Assembly: GCF_003852405.1 (NCBI RefSeq)
Contig: NZ_QAJM01000007.1
Location: forward strand, 388,116 to 452,115
Source: Pseudomonas sp. KBW05
Lineage (GTDB): Bacteria > Pseudomonadota > Gammaproteobacteria > Pseudomonadales > Pseudomonadaceae
Length of the DNA stretch: 64,000 bases
Direction: 5' to 3'
Positions 29,420-39,185 of this stretch are shown one piece after another. The notes below the pieces were generated by a model. It did no database searches. It saw only the letters and a list, made by a program, of their open reading frames with translations, and was not told the origin of the DNA. Made by a program: the position numbers and the translations under genes. Positions within the stretch are counted from its first letter, which is position 1. Each line of letters starts with the position of its first letter.

Positions 29420-32400
29420 ATGCTTAACAAAGGACTGTTCCTGGCCTGCGCGCTGGCCCTGCTGAGCGCCTGCGATTCTTCCGATAAACCGGCAGCCCCG
29501 CCGGCCCCAGCAGCAGCGGCGGTTGCGCCCAAGCCTGCCAAAGCAGCGGTGGACGTGGCAGCGCTGAAGCAGCGCTACGCCGGGCGTGAGCTGAGCGTGG
29601 TGGATGTGTCCGAGGTGCAGCTCGACGGGGCCAGCACGCTCTCCGTGAGTTTTTCCATTCCCCTGGACCCCGAGCAGAAATTCGCCGACAAACTCCATCT
29701 GGTGGACAGCAAGTCCGGCAAGGTCGACGGCGCCTGGGAAATCTCCGATAACCTGATGGAACTGCGCCTGCGCCATCTGGAGCCGCAGCGCAAACTCGTG
29801 CTGACGGTCGATGCCGGCGTGAAGGCGGTCAACGACGCCAAGCTTGCCGCCGAATACATCGCCCGCCTGGAAACCCGCGACCTGCAAGCCACCGTCGGCT
29901 TCGCCAGTCGTGGCACCTTGCTGCCGACGCGGTTGGCCGAAGGCCTGCCGGTGATCGCGTTGAACGTCGACAAGATCGACGTCGAATTCTTCCGCATCAA
30001 GCCCGAATCCCTGCCCACCTTCCTCGCGCAGTGGGGGCGAAACACCAGCCTGCAAAGTTATGAATCCCGCGAACTGCTGCCCCTGGCCGATCTGGTCTAC
30101 GGCGGCCGCTTCGACCTGAACCCGGCGCGCAATACCCGCGAAACCCTGTTGCTGCCGATCGCCGGCCTCAAGCAATTGCAACAGCCGGGCGTATACCTGG
30201 CGGTGATGCGGGCGTCGGGCACCTACAACTATTCCCAGCCGGCCACGCTGTTCACCCTGAGTGATATCGGCCTGTCAGTGCACCGCTACGCCAATCGGCT
30301 GGATGTGTTTACCCAGGCGCTGGAAGGCGGCAAGGCGCTGGATGGTGTCGATCTGGAAGTGCTCGATGCCGACGGCCGCGTGTTGGGCCAGGGCAAGACC
30401 GAGAAGGGCGGCCACGCCGAGTTGCCGTTGCCGAAAAAGGCCCAGGTGCTGCTGGCCAAGCAAGGCGAGCAGACCAGTATGCTGCGCCTCGACAGCGCCG
30501 CGCTGGACCTGGCGGAGTTCGACATCGGTGGGCAGCCGTCCCATCCGTTGCAGTTCTTTGTGTTCGGCCCGCGCGACCTGTATCGCCCCGGCGAAACCGT
30601 GCTGCTCAACGCGCTGTTGCGGGACAAGGATGGCCACGCGGTCAAACCGCAGCCGGTGAGCGTCGAAGTGCGCCGCCCGGACGAGCAGGTCAGCCGCAAA
30701 TTCGTCTGGGATGCGGACGCCTCCGGCCTCTATCAATATCAACTGCAACTGGCCGGCGAAGCCCCGACCGGGCGCTGGCAGCTGGTGTTCGACCTCGGCG
30801 ATGGCAAGCCGCAGCTGTATGAGTTCCTCGTCGAAGACTTCCTGCCCGAGCGCCTGGCGTTGGAGCTCAAGGGCAGCGACACAGCATTGAGCCCAGCGGA
30901 TAACCCGGTGATCCAGGTCAACGGTCGTTACCTGTATGGCGCGCCGGCCTCGGGCAATCGGGTCAGCGGCCAGGTTTATGTGCGGCCATTGCGCGAGGCG
31001 GTCAAATCGCTGCCGGGCTACCAGTTCGGCTCCGTCACCGAAGAGGAACTGAGCCAGGACTTCGAACTGGACGAAAGCGTGCTTGACGCCAAGGGCCACG
31101 AAGAACTGACCCTGGAAAGCAAATGGGCCGACGCCAAGTCGCCGCTGCAATTGATCGTGCAAGCCAGCCTGCAAGAGTCCGGTGGGCGGCCGATCACCCG
31201 GCGCCTGGTGCAGCCGATCTGGCCGGCCGAGCAACTGCCGGGCCTGCGCGGGTTGTTTGACGGCAAGGAAACCAATGGCGACGGCCCGGCGGAATTCGAA
31301 GTGCTGCTGGCCAACCAGGACGGGCAGAAACTCGCCGCGCAAAACCTCAAGGTACGCCTGGTGCGCGAGCGCCGCGACTACTACTGGAATTACTCCGAGA
31401 ACGATGGCTGGAGCTACCACTTCAACGAGAAATTCCTCAACCTCGATGAGCAGACCCTGAACATCAAGGCCGGCGACACCGCCAAGGTCAGCTTCCAGGT
31501 CGAGTGGGGCCCGTACCGCGTCGAGGTCGAAGACCCGCAGACCGGGCTGGTCAGCAGCCTGCGCTTCTGGGCCGGCTACCAGGCCCAGGACAACACCGAA
31601 GGCGGCGCCGTGCGCCCCGACCAGGTCAAGCTGGCGCTGGATAAACCGGCGTATGGCGACGGCGATACCGCCAACGTCACGGTCACTCCGCCCGCTGCCG
31701 GTAAAGGCTACCTGTTGGTGGAGTCCGCCGAAGGCCCGTTGTGGTGGCAGGAAATCGAGGTGCCGGCCGAAGGCAAAAGCTTCGCCGTGAAACTCGACCC
31801 GAAATGGTCGCGCCATGACCTGTACGTGAGCGCCCTGGTGATCCGTCCCGGCGAGCGCAAAGCCAATATCACCCCCAAACGTGCGGTGGGCTTGCTGCAC
31901 CTGCCGCTGGATCGCACCCAGCGCAAACTGGGCCTGACCCTCACCGCGCCGGAAAAAATGCGCCCCAAACAACCGCTGACGGTGAAAGTCGCGGCGAAAA
32001 ATGCCGATGGCAGCGTGCCGAAACAGGTGCATGTGCTGGTGGCCGCGGTGGACGTCGGTATCCTGAATATCACCGAATACCCGACGCCAGACCCGTACTC
32101 CAGCCTGTTCGGCCGCAAGGCCTACGGTGTGGACCAGTTCGACATCTATGGCCAGTTGATCGAAGCCGGCCAAGGCCGCCTGGCCAGCCTGGCGTTTGGT
32201 GGTGATGCGGCGCTGGCCAAGGGCGGCAAGCGGCCTGACACCAGCGTGACCATCGTCGCCCTGCAAAGCGCGCCGGTGACTTTGAATGACCAGGGCGAGG
32301 GCGAAGTCAGCGTCAACATTCCCGACTTCAACGGCGAACTGCGCCTGATGGCCCAGGCCTGGAGCGATGATCGCTACGGCATGGCCGAAGCCAAGACGGT

Positions 32401-34318
32401 GATTGCTGCGCCGTTGATCGCTGAACTGTCGGCGCCGCGCTTCCTCGCCGGTGGCGACCAGACGACGTTGGCGCTGGACCTGTCCAACCTGTCGGGCAAG
32501 GCGCAGAAACTTGATGTACGTGTGAGTGTTGAAGGCCAACTTGAGCCAGTCGATGAAGGTGGGCAAACCGTCGAACTGAAACAGGGCCAGCGCACCACGC
32601 TGCGCATCCCGGTGAAAGCCTGGGGCGGCCTGGGGCAGGGCAAGGTCAAGGTCACGGTGAACGGCCTCGACCTGCCGGGTGAAAACCTGCCGCCGTTCAG
32701 CCGCGAGTGGACCCTGGGCGTGCGCCCGGCGTATCCGGCCCTGCTCAAGCATTACCGCGCGGTGCTCAAGGATCAGCCGTGGAGCCTGCCCGCGGGCGCC
32801 CTGGATCAGTTCGATGCGTCGGGGCGTGAGGCGCTGTTGAGCCTGTCGAGCCGGCCGCCGTTGAACCTCGGCGCGCAGATCAGCGCGCTCAAGGCCTACC
32901 CGTATGGCTGCCTGGAACAGACCGCCAGCGGTCTGTACCCGTCGCTGTATGCCGACGATGCCTTGCTCAAGCGCCTGGCGATCAAGGGCGAGCCGGATGC
33001 CGAGCGCAAACGCAAGATCGAACTGGGCATCGAACGCCTGCTGGGCATGCAGCGTTACAACGGCAGCTTTGGTTTGTGGGGCGCCGATGGCGAAGAAGAA
33101 TATTGGCTGACGGCTTACGTCACCGACTTCCTGCTGCGCGCCCGCGATCAAGGCTTTGCCATGCCGCCTGAAGCCTTGAAGAAGGCCAGCGAGCGCCTGC
33201 TGCGTTATGTGCAGGAACGCAATCTGATCGAGGTCGATTACAGCGACAACGCCGAGCACACCCGTTTCGCCGTACAGGCCTACGCCGGCATGGTGCTGGC
33301 GCGCAGCCAACAGGCGCCGTTGGGCGCGCTGCGCAGCCTGTTCGAGCGCCGTAGCGACGCTCGCTCCGGGCTGCCATTGGTGCAACTGGCTATCGCCCTG
33401 CAAAAAATGGGCGACCAGCCGCGTGCGGACCAGGCGTTGCTGGCCGGTCTGGCGGCGCAGCGCAATGCCAATGAATGGCTGGCCGACTACGGCAGCCCGC
33501 TGCGTGATCAGGCGATGATCCTGGCGTTGCTGGAAGAGAACGACCTGGCCAAGGGCAAGCGTGAGGAGCGCTTGTTTACGTTGTCGGATCAGCTAGCGGC
33601 CAGTCCGTATCTGTCGACGCAGGAGCGCAATTCGCTCTTCCTCGCCGGACGCCTGGGGTTTGCCAAGCCTGAGTCGGACTGGAAAGTGCTGCTCGATGGC
33701 AGCGGTGGCATTCATGAACTGAACAATCAGCAGTCAACTCTGGACCTGGAAGGCAAGCTGCTGTCTGGCAACCTGAGCCTGACCAATCAGAGCGACACGC
33801 CGGTGTATCAACAACTGACGATTTCGGGTTATCCACAAGTGCCGCCAGCACCGGGTGGCGACAACCTGAGCATCCGTCGCGAATACCTGGGCATGAACGG
33901 CCAGCCGCTGAACCTGCGCAACCTCAACAGCGGCGACCTGGTGCTGGTGCACCTGGCGGTCAGCGCCAAGCAGCGCGTGCCGGATGCCCTGGTGGTGGAC
34001 CTGCTGCCGGCCGGCCTGGAACTGGAAAACCAGAACCTGGCGCAAAGCGCGGCCAGCCTGGAGAACGCCAGCAGCCAGGTGAAGGAATGGCGTGAGTCCA
34101 TGCAGAACGCCTCGCTCAAGCACCAGGAGTTCCGTGATGATCGTTATGTGGCGGCGTTGAACCTGGACGGTTCCGGCACCACGCACCTGCTGTATCTGGC
34201 GCGTGCGGTGACGCCGGGCACGTACCGCGTACCGCCGCCGCAAGTGGAGTCGATGTACCGGCCGAACTGGCAGGCGGTGGGAGAAACCCCGGCAGACCTG
34301 GTAATCAAAGGCCGCTGA
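29420..34318 (+). CDS. Bacterial alpha-2-macroglobulin lipoprotein (YfhM type)
   Basis: A 1632-residue periplasmic protease trap anchored as a lipoprotein: signal peptide with lipobox LSAC (Cys about residue 19), then a Pro/Ala-rich linker and macroglobulin beta domains. The thioester motif YGCLEQTASG is near residue 1163, inside an alpha-barrel domain, so covalent capture of proteases is possible. In E. coli the homologue pairs functionally with PBP1C to protect a damaged wall. Here pbpC also lies downstream, but 670 bases away, with a small reverse gene and two REP elements in between. Start: the ATG at 29420 gives the lipoprotein signal; the frame is open back to 29231. Confidence 0.94.
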   Translation: MLNKGLFLACALALLSACDSSDKPAAPPAPAAAAVAPKPAKAAVDVAALKQRYAGRELSVVDVSEVQLDGASTLSVSFSIPLDPEQKFADKLHLVDSKSGKVDGAWEISDNLMELRLRHLEPQRKLVLTVDAGVKAVNDAKLAAEYIARLETRDLQATVGFASRGTLLPTRLAEGLPVIALNVDKIDVEFFRIKPESLPTFLAQWGRNTSLQSYESRELLPLADLVYGGRFDLNPARNTRETLLLPIAGLKQLQQPGVYLAVMRASGTYNYSQPATLFTLSDIGLSVHRYANRLDVFTQALEGGKALDGVDLEVLDADGRVLGQGKTEKGGHAELPLPKKAQVLLAKQGEQTSMLRLDSAALDLAEFDIGGQPSHPLQFFVFGPRDLYRPGETVLLNALLRDKDGHAVKPQPVSVEVRRPDEQVSRKFVWDADASGLYQYQLQLAGEAPTGRWQLVFDLGDGKPQLYEFLVEDFLPERLALELKGSDTALSPADNPVIQVNGRYLYGAPASGNRVSGQVYVRPLREAVKSLPGYQFGSVTEEELSQDFELDESVLDAKGHEELTLESKWADAKSPLQLIVQASLQESGGRPITRRLVQPIWPAEQLPGLRGLFDGKETNGDGPAEFEVLLANQDGQKLAAQNLKVRLVRERRDYYWNYSENDGWSYHFNEKFLNLDEQTLNIKAGDTAKVSFQVEWGPYRVEVEDPQTGLVSSLRFWAGYQAQDNTEGGAVRPDQVKLALDKPAYGDGDTANVTVTPPAAGKGYLLVESAEGPLWWQEIEVPAEGKSFAVKLDPKWSRHDLYVSALVIRPGERKANITPKRAVGLLHLPLDRTQRKLGLTLTAPEKMRPKQPLTVKVAAKNADGSVPKQVHVLVAAVDVGILNITEYPTPDPYSSLFGRKAYGVDQFDIYGQLIEAGQGRLASLAFGGDAALAKGGKRPDTSVTIVALQSAPVTLNDQGEGEVSVNIPDFNGELRLMAQAWSDDRYGMAEAKTVIAAPLIAELSAPRFLAGGDQTTLALDLSNLSGKAQKLDVRVSVEGQLEPVDEGGQTVELKQGQRTTLRIPVKAWGGLGQGKVKVTVNGLDLPGENLPPFSREWTLGVRPAYPALLKHYRAVLKDQPWSLPAGALDQFDASGREALLSLSSRPPLNLGAQISALKAYPYGCLEQTASGLYPSLYADDALLKRLAIKGEPDAERKRKIELGIERLLGMQRYNGSFGLWGADGEEEYWLTAYVTDFLLRARDQGFAMPPEALKKASERLLRYVQERNLIEVDYSDNAEHTRFAVQAYAGMVLARSQQAPLGALRSLFERRSDARSGLPLVQLAIALQKMGDQPRADQALLAGLAAQRNANEWLADYGSPLRDQAMILALLEENDLAKGKREERLFTLSDQLAASPYLSTQERNSLFLAGRLGFAKPESDWKVLLDGSGGIHELNNQQSTLDLEGKLLSGNLSLTNQSDTPVYQQLTISGYPQVPPAPGGDNLSIRREYLGMNGQPLNLRNLNSGDLVLVHLAVSAKQRVPDALVVDLLPAGLELENQNLAQSAASLENASSQVKEWRESMQNASLKHQEFRDDRYVAALNLDGSGTTHLLYLARAVTPGTYRVPPPQVESMYRPNWQAVGETPADLVIKGR

Positions 34319-34345
34319 AACCTCAACTTGAAATGAGGCCTAAAT

Positions 34346-34448
34346 GTGGGAGCGGGCTTGCTCGCGAAGACGGTGTATCAGTATCAAATGTGTTGACTGA
34401 CAGACCGCCTTCGCGAGCAAGCCCGCTCCCACACAAGCCCGCTCCCAC
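34346..34448. repeat. REP doublet with duplicated right half-site
   Basis: Symmetrical GTGGGAGCGGGCTTGCTCGC pair followed by an additional ACAAGCCCGCTCCCAC half-site, 27 bases past the alpha-2-macroglobulin stop. Confidence 0.93.
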
Positions 34449-34473
34449 AGGGGGATCTTGGGTGTTTGGGGGA

Positions 34474-34767
34474 TTAGTGTACGACCCAGCTCAGCAGCCA
34501 CAACCCCAGCATCAACCAGATAATCCCGAAGATGATCGACGCACGCATAAACGCCCGCACCGCCGAATACAGGAACAGCAGGCCAATGATCAGCGTCAGG
34601 ATGCTGATGATCGATGTGTCCATGCCCAACGTGCGTGACAGGCCTTCGACAAAGTTGCCGCCCGCGTTGGTCAAGGCACCGAACAAACCGCTGAGCCCAT
34701 CGACGATAAAGCGGATGACCGAACCGAGCGCCTGGCCCAACCATTCGAAAAAGCTTTCTACCTGCAT
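34474..34767 (-). CDS. Small two-helix membrane protein, function unknown
   Basis: A 97-residue protein: an amphipathic N-terminal region (ESFFEWLGQALGSVIRFIVD) and two strong hydrophobic segments near residues 52-70 (IISILTLIIGLLFLYSAV) and 75-95 (ASIIFGIIWLMLGLWLLSW). AGGA is eight bases before the ATG. It is the only minus-strand gene between the alpha-2-macroglobulin and pbpC genes. I do not recognise a family. Confidence 0.7.
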   Translation of the reverse strand: MQVESFFEWLGQALGSVIRFIVDGLSGLFGALTNAGGNFVEGLSRTLGMDTSIISILTLIIGLLFLYSAVRAFMRASIIFGIIWLMLGLWLLSWVVH

Positions 34768-34899
34768 GTGTGTGTCCTGATAAGAAGGTGGGCGTGTGTT
34801 TGCCTTTGGTTGTGATTGCGCCAGGCTAGTTCCCTATAAGCATAGAGGTTTGCAGGTTAAATAATGGGTTTCCCTAATCACTGGTGTACTCGGTCCAAT

Positions 34900-34986
34900 G
34901 TGGGAGCGGGCTTGCTCGCGAATGCGGTGGGTCAGTGACCTCTTTATTACCTGACCCACCGCATTCGCGAGCAAGCCCGCTCCCAC
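34900..34986. repeat. REP doublet abutting pbpC
   Basis: Symmetrical GTGGGAGCGGGCTTGCTCGC pair ending six bases before the first plausible pbpC start. It is read in frame with pbpC, so it either supplies an N-terminal extension or has replaced the original leader. Confidence 0.93.
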
Positions 34987-34991
34987 ACTTA

Positions 34992-37304
34992 TTGCGCTGC
35001 GCATTGGGAGCCGTGGTGTTGGTTGTTGCGCTGTTGTGGCTGGCTGACCGGATTTGGCCATTGCCTTTGCCCAAGGACGATCTGGCCCGCGTCGTCCTCG
35101 CCGAAGACGGCACACCCCTCTGGCGCTTCGCCGACGCCAACGGCGTCTGGCGCTACCCGGTGCACACCAGCGAAGTCTCGCCTTACTACCTCGATGCGCT
35201 GCTCACCTACGAAGACCGCTGGTTCTACTCGCACCCCGGCGTAAACCCGCTGGCACTGGCGCGCGCAACCTGGCAGAACCTCACGGGCGCGCGGGTGGTA
35301 TCCGGCGGCAGCACCTTGTCGATGCAGGTCGCGCGCTTGCTTGATCCGCACTCGCGCACCTTCCTCGGCAAGCTGCGCCAGTTGTGGCGCACGGCGCAGT
35401 TGGAATGGCACCTGTCCAAGGACGAAATCCTCAACCTCTACTTGAACCGCGCGCCATTTGGCGGAACCCTGCAAGGCGTGGCGGCGGCCAGTTGGGCGTA
35501 CCTGGGCAAGTCCCCGGCCCAACTGACCCACGCCGAAGCCGCGTTGCTCGCCGTATTGCCCCAGGCCCCCAGCCGCCTGCGGCCCGACCGCCACCCGCAG
35601 CGCGCCCAGCAAGCCCGCGACAAGGTGCTGCGCCGCCTCGCTGAGTTCCAGGTGTGGCCGCAAGCCGCCGTCGATGAAGCCCTGGAAGAACCGCTGCTGC
35701 TCGCCCCACGCCTGGAACCGAGCCTGGCCCCCTTGCTCGCGCGCCGCCTGAACCGCCCCGACAGCCCGCCGCTGATCCGCACCACCCTGGACGCCACGCT
35801 GCAGCGGCGCCTCGAAGACCTGCTGCTGGGCTGGCGCGCACGCCTGCCGGAACACACCTCGGCGGCCATCCTGGTGGTGGAAGAGGAAAGCATGGCCGTG
35901 CGCGCCTACCTCGGCTCGGTGGATATCAACGACGCCAAGCGCTTTGGCCATGTGGACATGATCAGCGCGTTGCGTTCGCCGGGCTCGACGTTGAAACCCT
36001 TTCTCTACGGCATGGCGCTGGACGACGGCCTGATCCACTCCGAATCCCTGTTGCAGGACGTACCCCGGCGCTACGGCGATTATCGGCCGGGCAACTTCTC
36101 CATGGGCTTTACCGGCGCGGTGCCGGCGAGCACGGCGCTGTCCAGTTCGCTGAACCTGCCGGCGGTGCAGTTGCTGGAAGCCTACGGGCCTAAGCGTTTC
36201 GCGGCGCAGATGCGCATCGGCGGCGTGCCCCTGGCGCTGCCAGCGTTGGCCGAGCCGAACCTGGCGTTGATCCTCGGCGGCGCGGGCAGTCGCCTGGAAG
36301 ACCTGGTCAGCGGCTACAGCGCCTTCGCCCGGGACGGCAAGAGCGCGACGATCCGCTTGCAGCCGGATGACGTGCTCAGGGAGCGCCCACTGTTATCCCC
36401 AGGCGCCGCGTGGATTGTGCGGCGCATCCTCAGCGGCCAGGCGCGACCCGACCGCGATCCGCGTGCCGAGTTGGTCCAGCGCCCGGTGCTGGCCTGGAAA
36501 ACCGGCACCAGCTACGGCTTTCGCGATGCCTGGGCGATTGGCGTGGGCCCGCGCTATTTGATCGGCGTGTGGATCGGTCGCCCGGATGGCACGCCGGTGC
36601 CGGGGCAGTTCGGCCTGGCTTCGGCGGCGCCGTTGATGTTGCAGGTGCATGACGTGCTGACCAACCGTGACAGCCAGCGCGGCATCAGCGCGCCCGTCAG
36701 GCCGGTGCCGGCGAATGTGGGCGTGGCGGCGATCTGTTGGCCCTTGGGCCAGCCGATGAATCGCAGCGATCCGAATTGCCGCCGCCAGCGCTTCGCCTGG
36801 ACGCTGGACAACACCACGCCGCCGACCTTGCAGGCGTTGGATCAACCGTTAAGCGTGGGCTTGATGGAGAGCGTATGGGTGAACGCCAAGGGCTTGCGGG
36901 TGGACGCCCGTTGCGCGGGCGCAGAACTGAAAAACATCGCCCTGTGGCCTGCGCCATTGGAGCCGTGGTTGCCGCGCGTCGAACGCCGCGAAGCACGCAT
37001 CCCGCCCGCCGATCCCGATTGCCCGCCACCGGCGCTGGCGGCGTCTTCGCCGCTGTCGATCGTGGGAGTGCGCGAGGGTGATCAACTGCGCTTGCCCGCC
37101 GCCAGCCAACAGGCGCTGCGCCTGAAAATCTCGGCGTTGGGTGGCAGTGGGCGGCGTTGGTGGTTTCTCAATGGCGAGCCGTTGGGGGATAGTGCCAATC
37201 AGGACTTTATCAATGCCAGTTTCGAGCGGCTGGGGCGCTATCAATTGAGTGTGCTGGATGAGGCGGGGCAGACGGCCCGGCTTGAGTTCAGTGTCGTCGA
37301 CTAA
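34992..37304 (+). CDS. pbpC: PbpC, penicillin-binding protein 1C
   Basis: Bifunctional peptidoglycan synthase. From the TTG at 34992 it has 770 residues: a signal anchor (ALGAVVLVVALLWLADRIW); a GT51 glycosyltransferase domain with TYEDRWFYSHPGVNP and SGGSTLSMQVARLL near residues 55-95; a transpeptidase domain with SPGSTLKPFLYG (SxxK) near 330, SSSLN near 380 and KTGTSYGF near 500; and the C-terminal BiPBP_C domain. All catalytic motifs are intact. The start is doubtful: the frame is open through the REP to a GTG at 34884, no start has a good Shine-Dalgarno, and a GTG at about 35010 has GGGAG just before it. Confidence 0.92.
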   Translation: MRCALGAVVLVVALLWLADRIWPLPLPKDDLARVVLAEDGTPLWRFADANGVWRYPVHTSEVSPYYLDALLTYEDRWFYSHPGVNPLALARATWQNLTGARVVSGGSTLSMQVARLLDPHSRTFLGKLRQLWRTAQLEWHLSKDEILNLYLNRAPFGGTLQGVAAASWAYLGKSPAQLTHAEAALLAVLPQAPSRLRPDRHPQRAQQARDKVLRRLAEFQVWPQAAVDEALEEPLLLAPRLEPSLAPLLARRLNRPDSPPLIRTTLDATLQRRLEDLLLGWRARLPEHTSAAILVVEEESMAVRAYLGSVDINDAKRFGHVDMISALRSPGSTLKPFLYGMALDDGLIHSESLLQDVPRRYGDYRPGNFSMGFTGAVPASTALSSSLNLPAVQLLEAYGPKRFAAQMRIGGVPLALPALAEPNLALILGGAGSRLEDLVSGYSAFARDGKSATIRLQPDDVLRERPLLSPGAAWIVRRILSGQARPDRDPRAELVQRPVLAWKTGTSYGFRDAWAIGVGPRYLIGVWIGRPDGTPVPGQFGLASAAPLMLQVHDVLTNRDSQRGISAPVRPVPANVGVAAICWPLGQPMNRSDPNCRRQRFAWTLDNTTPPTLQALDQPLSVGLMESVWVNAKGLRVDARCAGAELKNIALWPAPLEPWLPRVERREARIPPADPDCPPPALAASSPLSIVGVREGDQLRLPAASQQALRLKISALGGSGRRWWFLNGEPLGDSANQDFINASFERLGRYQLSVLDEAGQTARLEFSVVD

Positions 37305-37306
37305 AT

Positions 37307-37386
37307 CGCCTTCGCGAGCAAGCCCGCTCCCACATTTTGATCTGTGAATACCTTCAAGTGTGGGAGCGGGCTTGCTCGCGAAGGCG
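37307..37386. repeat. REP pair in the reversed (tail-to-tail) arrangement
   Basis: The two half-sites point the opposite way from the other pairs: CGCCTTCGCGAGCAAGCCCG comes first and its complement second, around a 26-base spacer. It begins two bases past the pbpC stop. Confidence 0.9.
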
Positions 37387-37462
37387 TCCTCAAGAACACC
37401 CGGAGATTCACTTGCCTTCAAGGCCAAACCCCCCGAAGCTACACACCTTCAGGAGCCCCCGC

Positions 37463-37771
37463 ATGAACCTCGAACACCTCACCGAACGCCTGCACCGCAT
37501 CCGCGATAACAACGACTGGAAGCAGTTCCACAGCCCGAAAAACCTGGCCATGGCCGCCAGCGTCGAAATGGCCGAGCTGGTGGAAATCTTTCAATGGCTC
37601 ACCGAAGACCAATCCCGCCAGCTACCCGCTGAAAAGCTCGCCCACGCCGGGCAGGAAGTCGGCGATATCGTCTTGTACCTGCTGTTGCTGTGCAGCGAAT
37701 TGGGCCTGGACATGAACGAGGTGGTGCGCGCCAAACTGGCCGACAGCGAACGGCGGTTTGCCCATGAGTGA
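37463..37771 (+). CDS. MazG-like nucleotide pyrophosphohydrolase
   Basis: A 102-residue all-helical protein of the MazG/RS21-C6 type that hydrolyses NTPs or dNTPs to monophosphates. The metal-binding residues are visible as SVEMAELVE near residue 35 and EVGDIVLYLLLL near residue 70 (an ExxE..ExxD pattern). AGGAG is seven bases before the ATG at 37463; the open frame upstream covers a REP. The stop overlaps the cmoM start by eight bases, so the genes are coupled. Confidence 0.88.
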   Translation: MNLEHLTERLHRIRDNNDWKQFHSPKNLAMAASVEMAELVEIFQWLTEDQSRQLPAEKLAHAGQEVGDIVLYLLLLCSELGLDMNEVVRAKLADSERRFAHE

Positions 37772-38513
37772 CCGTCATTTCGACCAACTGGCCACGCGTT
37801 TCGCCGAGAAGATCTACGGCGGGGCCAAAGGGGCCATCCGCCTGGCTGTGCTCCAGGCCGACCTGACTGAAGCGCTGCCCCAGCGCCCATTGCGCGTGCT
37901 GGATATCGGCGCGGGCCTGGGCCATATGTCGCTGTGGCTGGCCGAGCAAGGCCATCAGGTGACCCTGGCCGAACCCGCCGAACCGATGCTCGACGGCGCG
38001 CGCCAACGCTTCGCCGACGCCGGGCAGACAGCGACGTTTATCCATGCACCCTGGCAAGACCTGCTCGGCCAACTCACCGAGCCCTACGACCTGGTGCTGT
38101 GCCACGCCGTGCTGGAATGGCTGGCCGAACCTCACGCAATCCTGCCGGTGCTGCACCAACTCACGGTGCCCGGCGGTTGGTTGTCGTTGGCGTTCTACAA
38201 CCGCGATGCGCTGATTTATCGCAACCTGCTCAAAGGCCACTTCCGCAAGATGCGCAAGAACGACATGGCCGGCGAAAAGCAGAGCCTTACCCCGCAACAG
38301 CCGCTCGACCCGCGTGAGCTGGCGGCGCAACTCGACGGCCTTTGGCAGGTCGAAAGCCAAAGCGGCGTGCGGGTATTCCACGACTACATGCCGGTGGAGT
38401 TCCAGGCCCGCGCGAATCTACAGGACTTGTTGGAGATGGAACTCGCTCACCGTCGTCACCCAAGCTTTGCCGGACTTGGGCGTTATTTGCACTGGATCTG
38501 CCGTCCGGTTTAA
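37764..38513 (+). CDS. cmoM: CmoM, tRNA 5-carboxymethoxyuridine methyltransferase
   Basis: SAM methyltransferase of 249 residues that by homology methylates the cmo5U34 wobble base to mcmo5U in tRNA. It aligns well by eye with E. coli CmoM (SmtA): DRHFDQLATRFAEKIYGGAKG at the start (shortened here), SAM motif VLDIGAGLGHMSLWLAEQG near residue 48, LCHAVLEWLAEP near residue 112, LSLAFYNRDAL, and GVRVFHDYMP near residue 205. The ATG at 37764 overlaps the end of the MazG-like gene. Confidence 0.88.
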   Translation: MSDRHFDQLATRFAEKIYGGAKGAIRLAVLQADLTEALPQRPLRVLDIGAGLGHMSLWLAEQGHQVTLAEPAEPMLDGARQRFADAGQTATFIHAPWQDLLGQLTEPYDLVLCHAVLEWLAEPHAILPVLHQLTVPGGWLSLAFYNRDALIYRNLLKGHFRKMRKNDMAGEKQSLTPQQPLDPRELAAQLDGLWQVESQSGVRVFHDYMPVEFQARANLQDLLEMELAHRRHPSFAGLGRYLHWICRPV

Positions 38514-38537
38514 GCGGCCCAGTCTGCGGAGGTCGAA

Positions 38538-39140
38538 ATGCGTCGTCTCTGTTTGATCCTGTTGTCCCTCGGTCTGGGCGCGTGTTCCAGCCCCAACCCC
38601 TACGTGGCCGCTTCGGCGCCGATGCCGCCCGCGCCCGCGCAGGCGGCCAACACCTTTGATGCCAGCGCCTATCCTGCGCCGGTGCGTGACTACGGCGCGT
38701 ATCGCAGTTGGGCCTGGCGCAATGGCCAACTCCCGCCCGGCACCGCCTGGGCCGATTCGGCGCAGATTGCCGAAGCGGTCAACGGCGCCCTCGACCAGCG
38801 CGGCTTGCGCCCGCAGCGCGCCAACCAGCCCGCTGACCTGCTGGTCAGCGCCGACGTGCGCCTGGAGAAGCGCCTCAAGCAAGTCCAGGATGACTACGGC
38901 TACGGATACGGCGGCTATAACCGCTATGGCAATGGCTACGGCATGTACAACTCGGCACCGATCGTGCGCACGTATGAAGTGACGGTGGCGGTGGTGCGGG
39001 TCAATCTGTTCGATGCGCGCAGTGGCCAGCCGGTCTGGAGCACCAGCGCGGAAACCGCCAACCAGGGCAGCCTCAGCGAACGCGCCGACGCGTTGCGCAA
39101 GGCCGTGCAAAAGGCGCTGAGCGCCTATCCGCCGAGTTAA
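38538..39140 (+). CDS. DUF4136 lipoprotein (first of a pair)
   Basis: A 200-residue lipoprotein: signal peptide with lipobox LGAC (Cys about residue 16), then a DUF4136 domain with [12 protein letters not shown] near residue 55, DQRGLRPQ near 90, and a central Tyr/Gly-rich loop ([16 protein letters not shown]). GGAGG lies eight bases before the ATG. The function of DUF4136 is unknown. It is a paralogue of the following gene, 45 bases downstream. Confidence 0.85.
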   Translation: MRRLCLILLSLGLGACSSPNPYVAASAPMPPAPAQAANTFDASAYPAPVRDYGAYRSWAWRNGQLPPGTAWADSAQIAEAVNGALDQRGLRPQRANQPADLLVSADVRLEKRLKQVQDDYGYGYGGYNRYGNGYGMYNSAPIVRTYEVTVAVVRVNLFDARSGQPVWSTSAETANQGSLSERADALRKAVQKALSAYPPS

Positions 39141-39185
39141 GCGCTATTCTCATCCCGAGCTCAGGTCGTACTTTGGAGAAAAACC

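Noticed and set aside
30275-33403. A 1042-codon open frame antisense to the alpha-2-macroglobulin gene
   Set aside because: The plus-strand frame has a lipobox, a thioester motif and family sequence. The antisense product is rich in Gln/His/Arg with no domain, as expected from the complement of a high-G+C gene.
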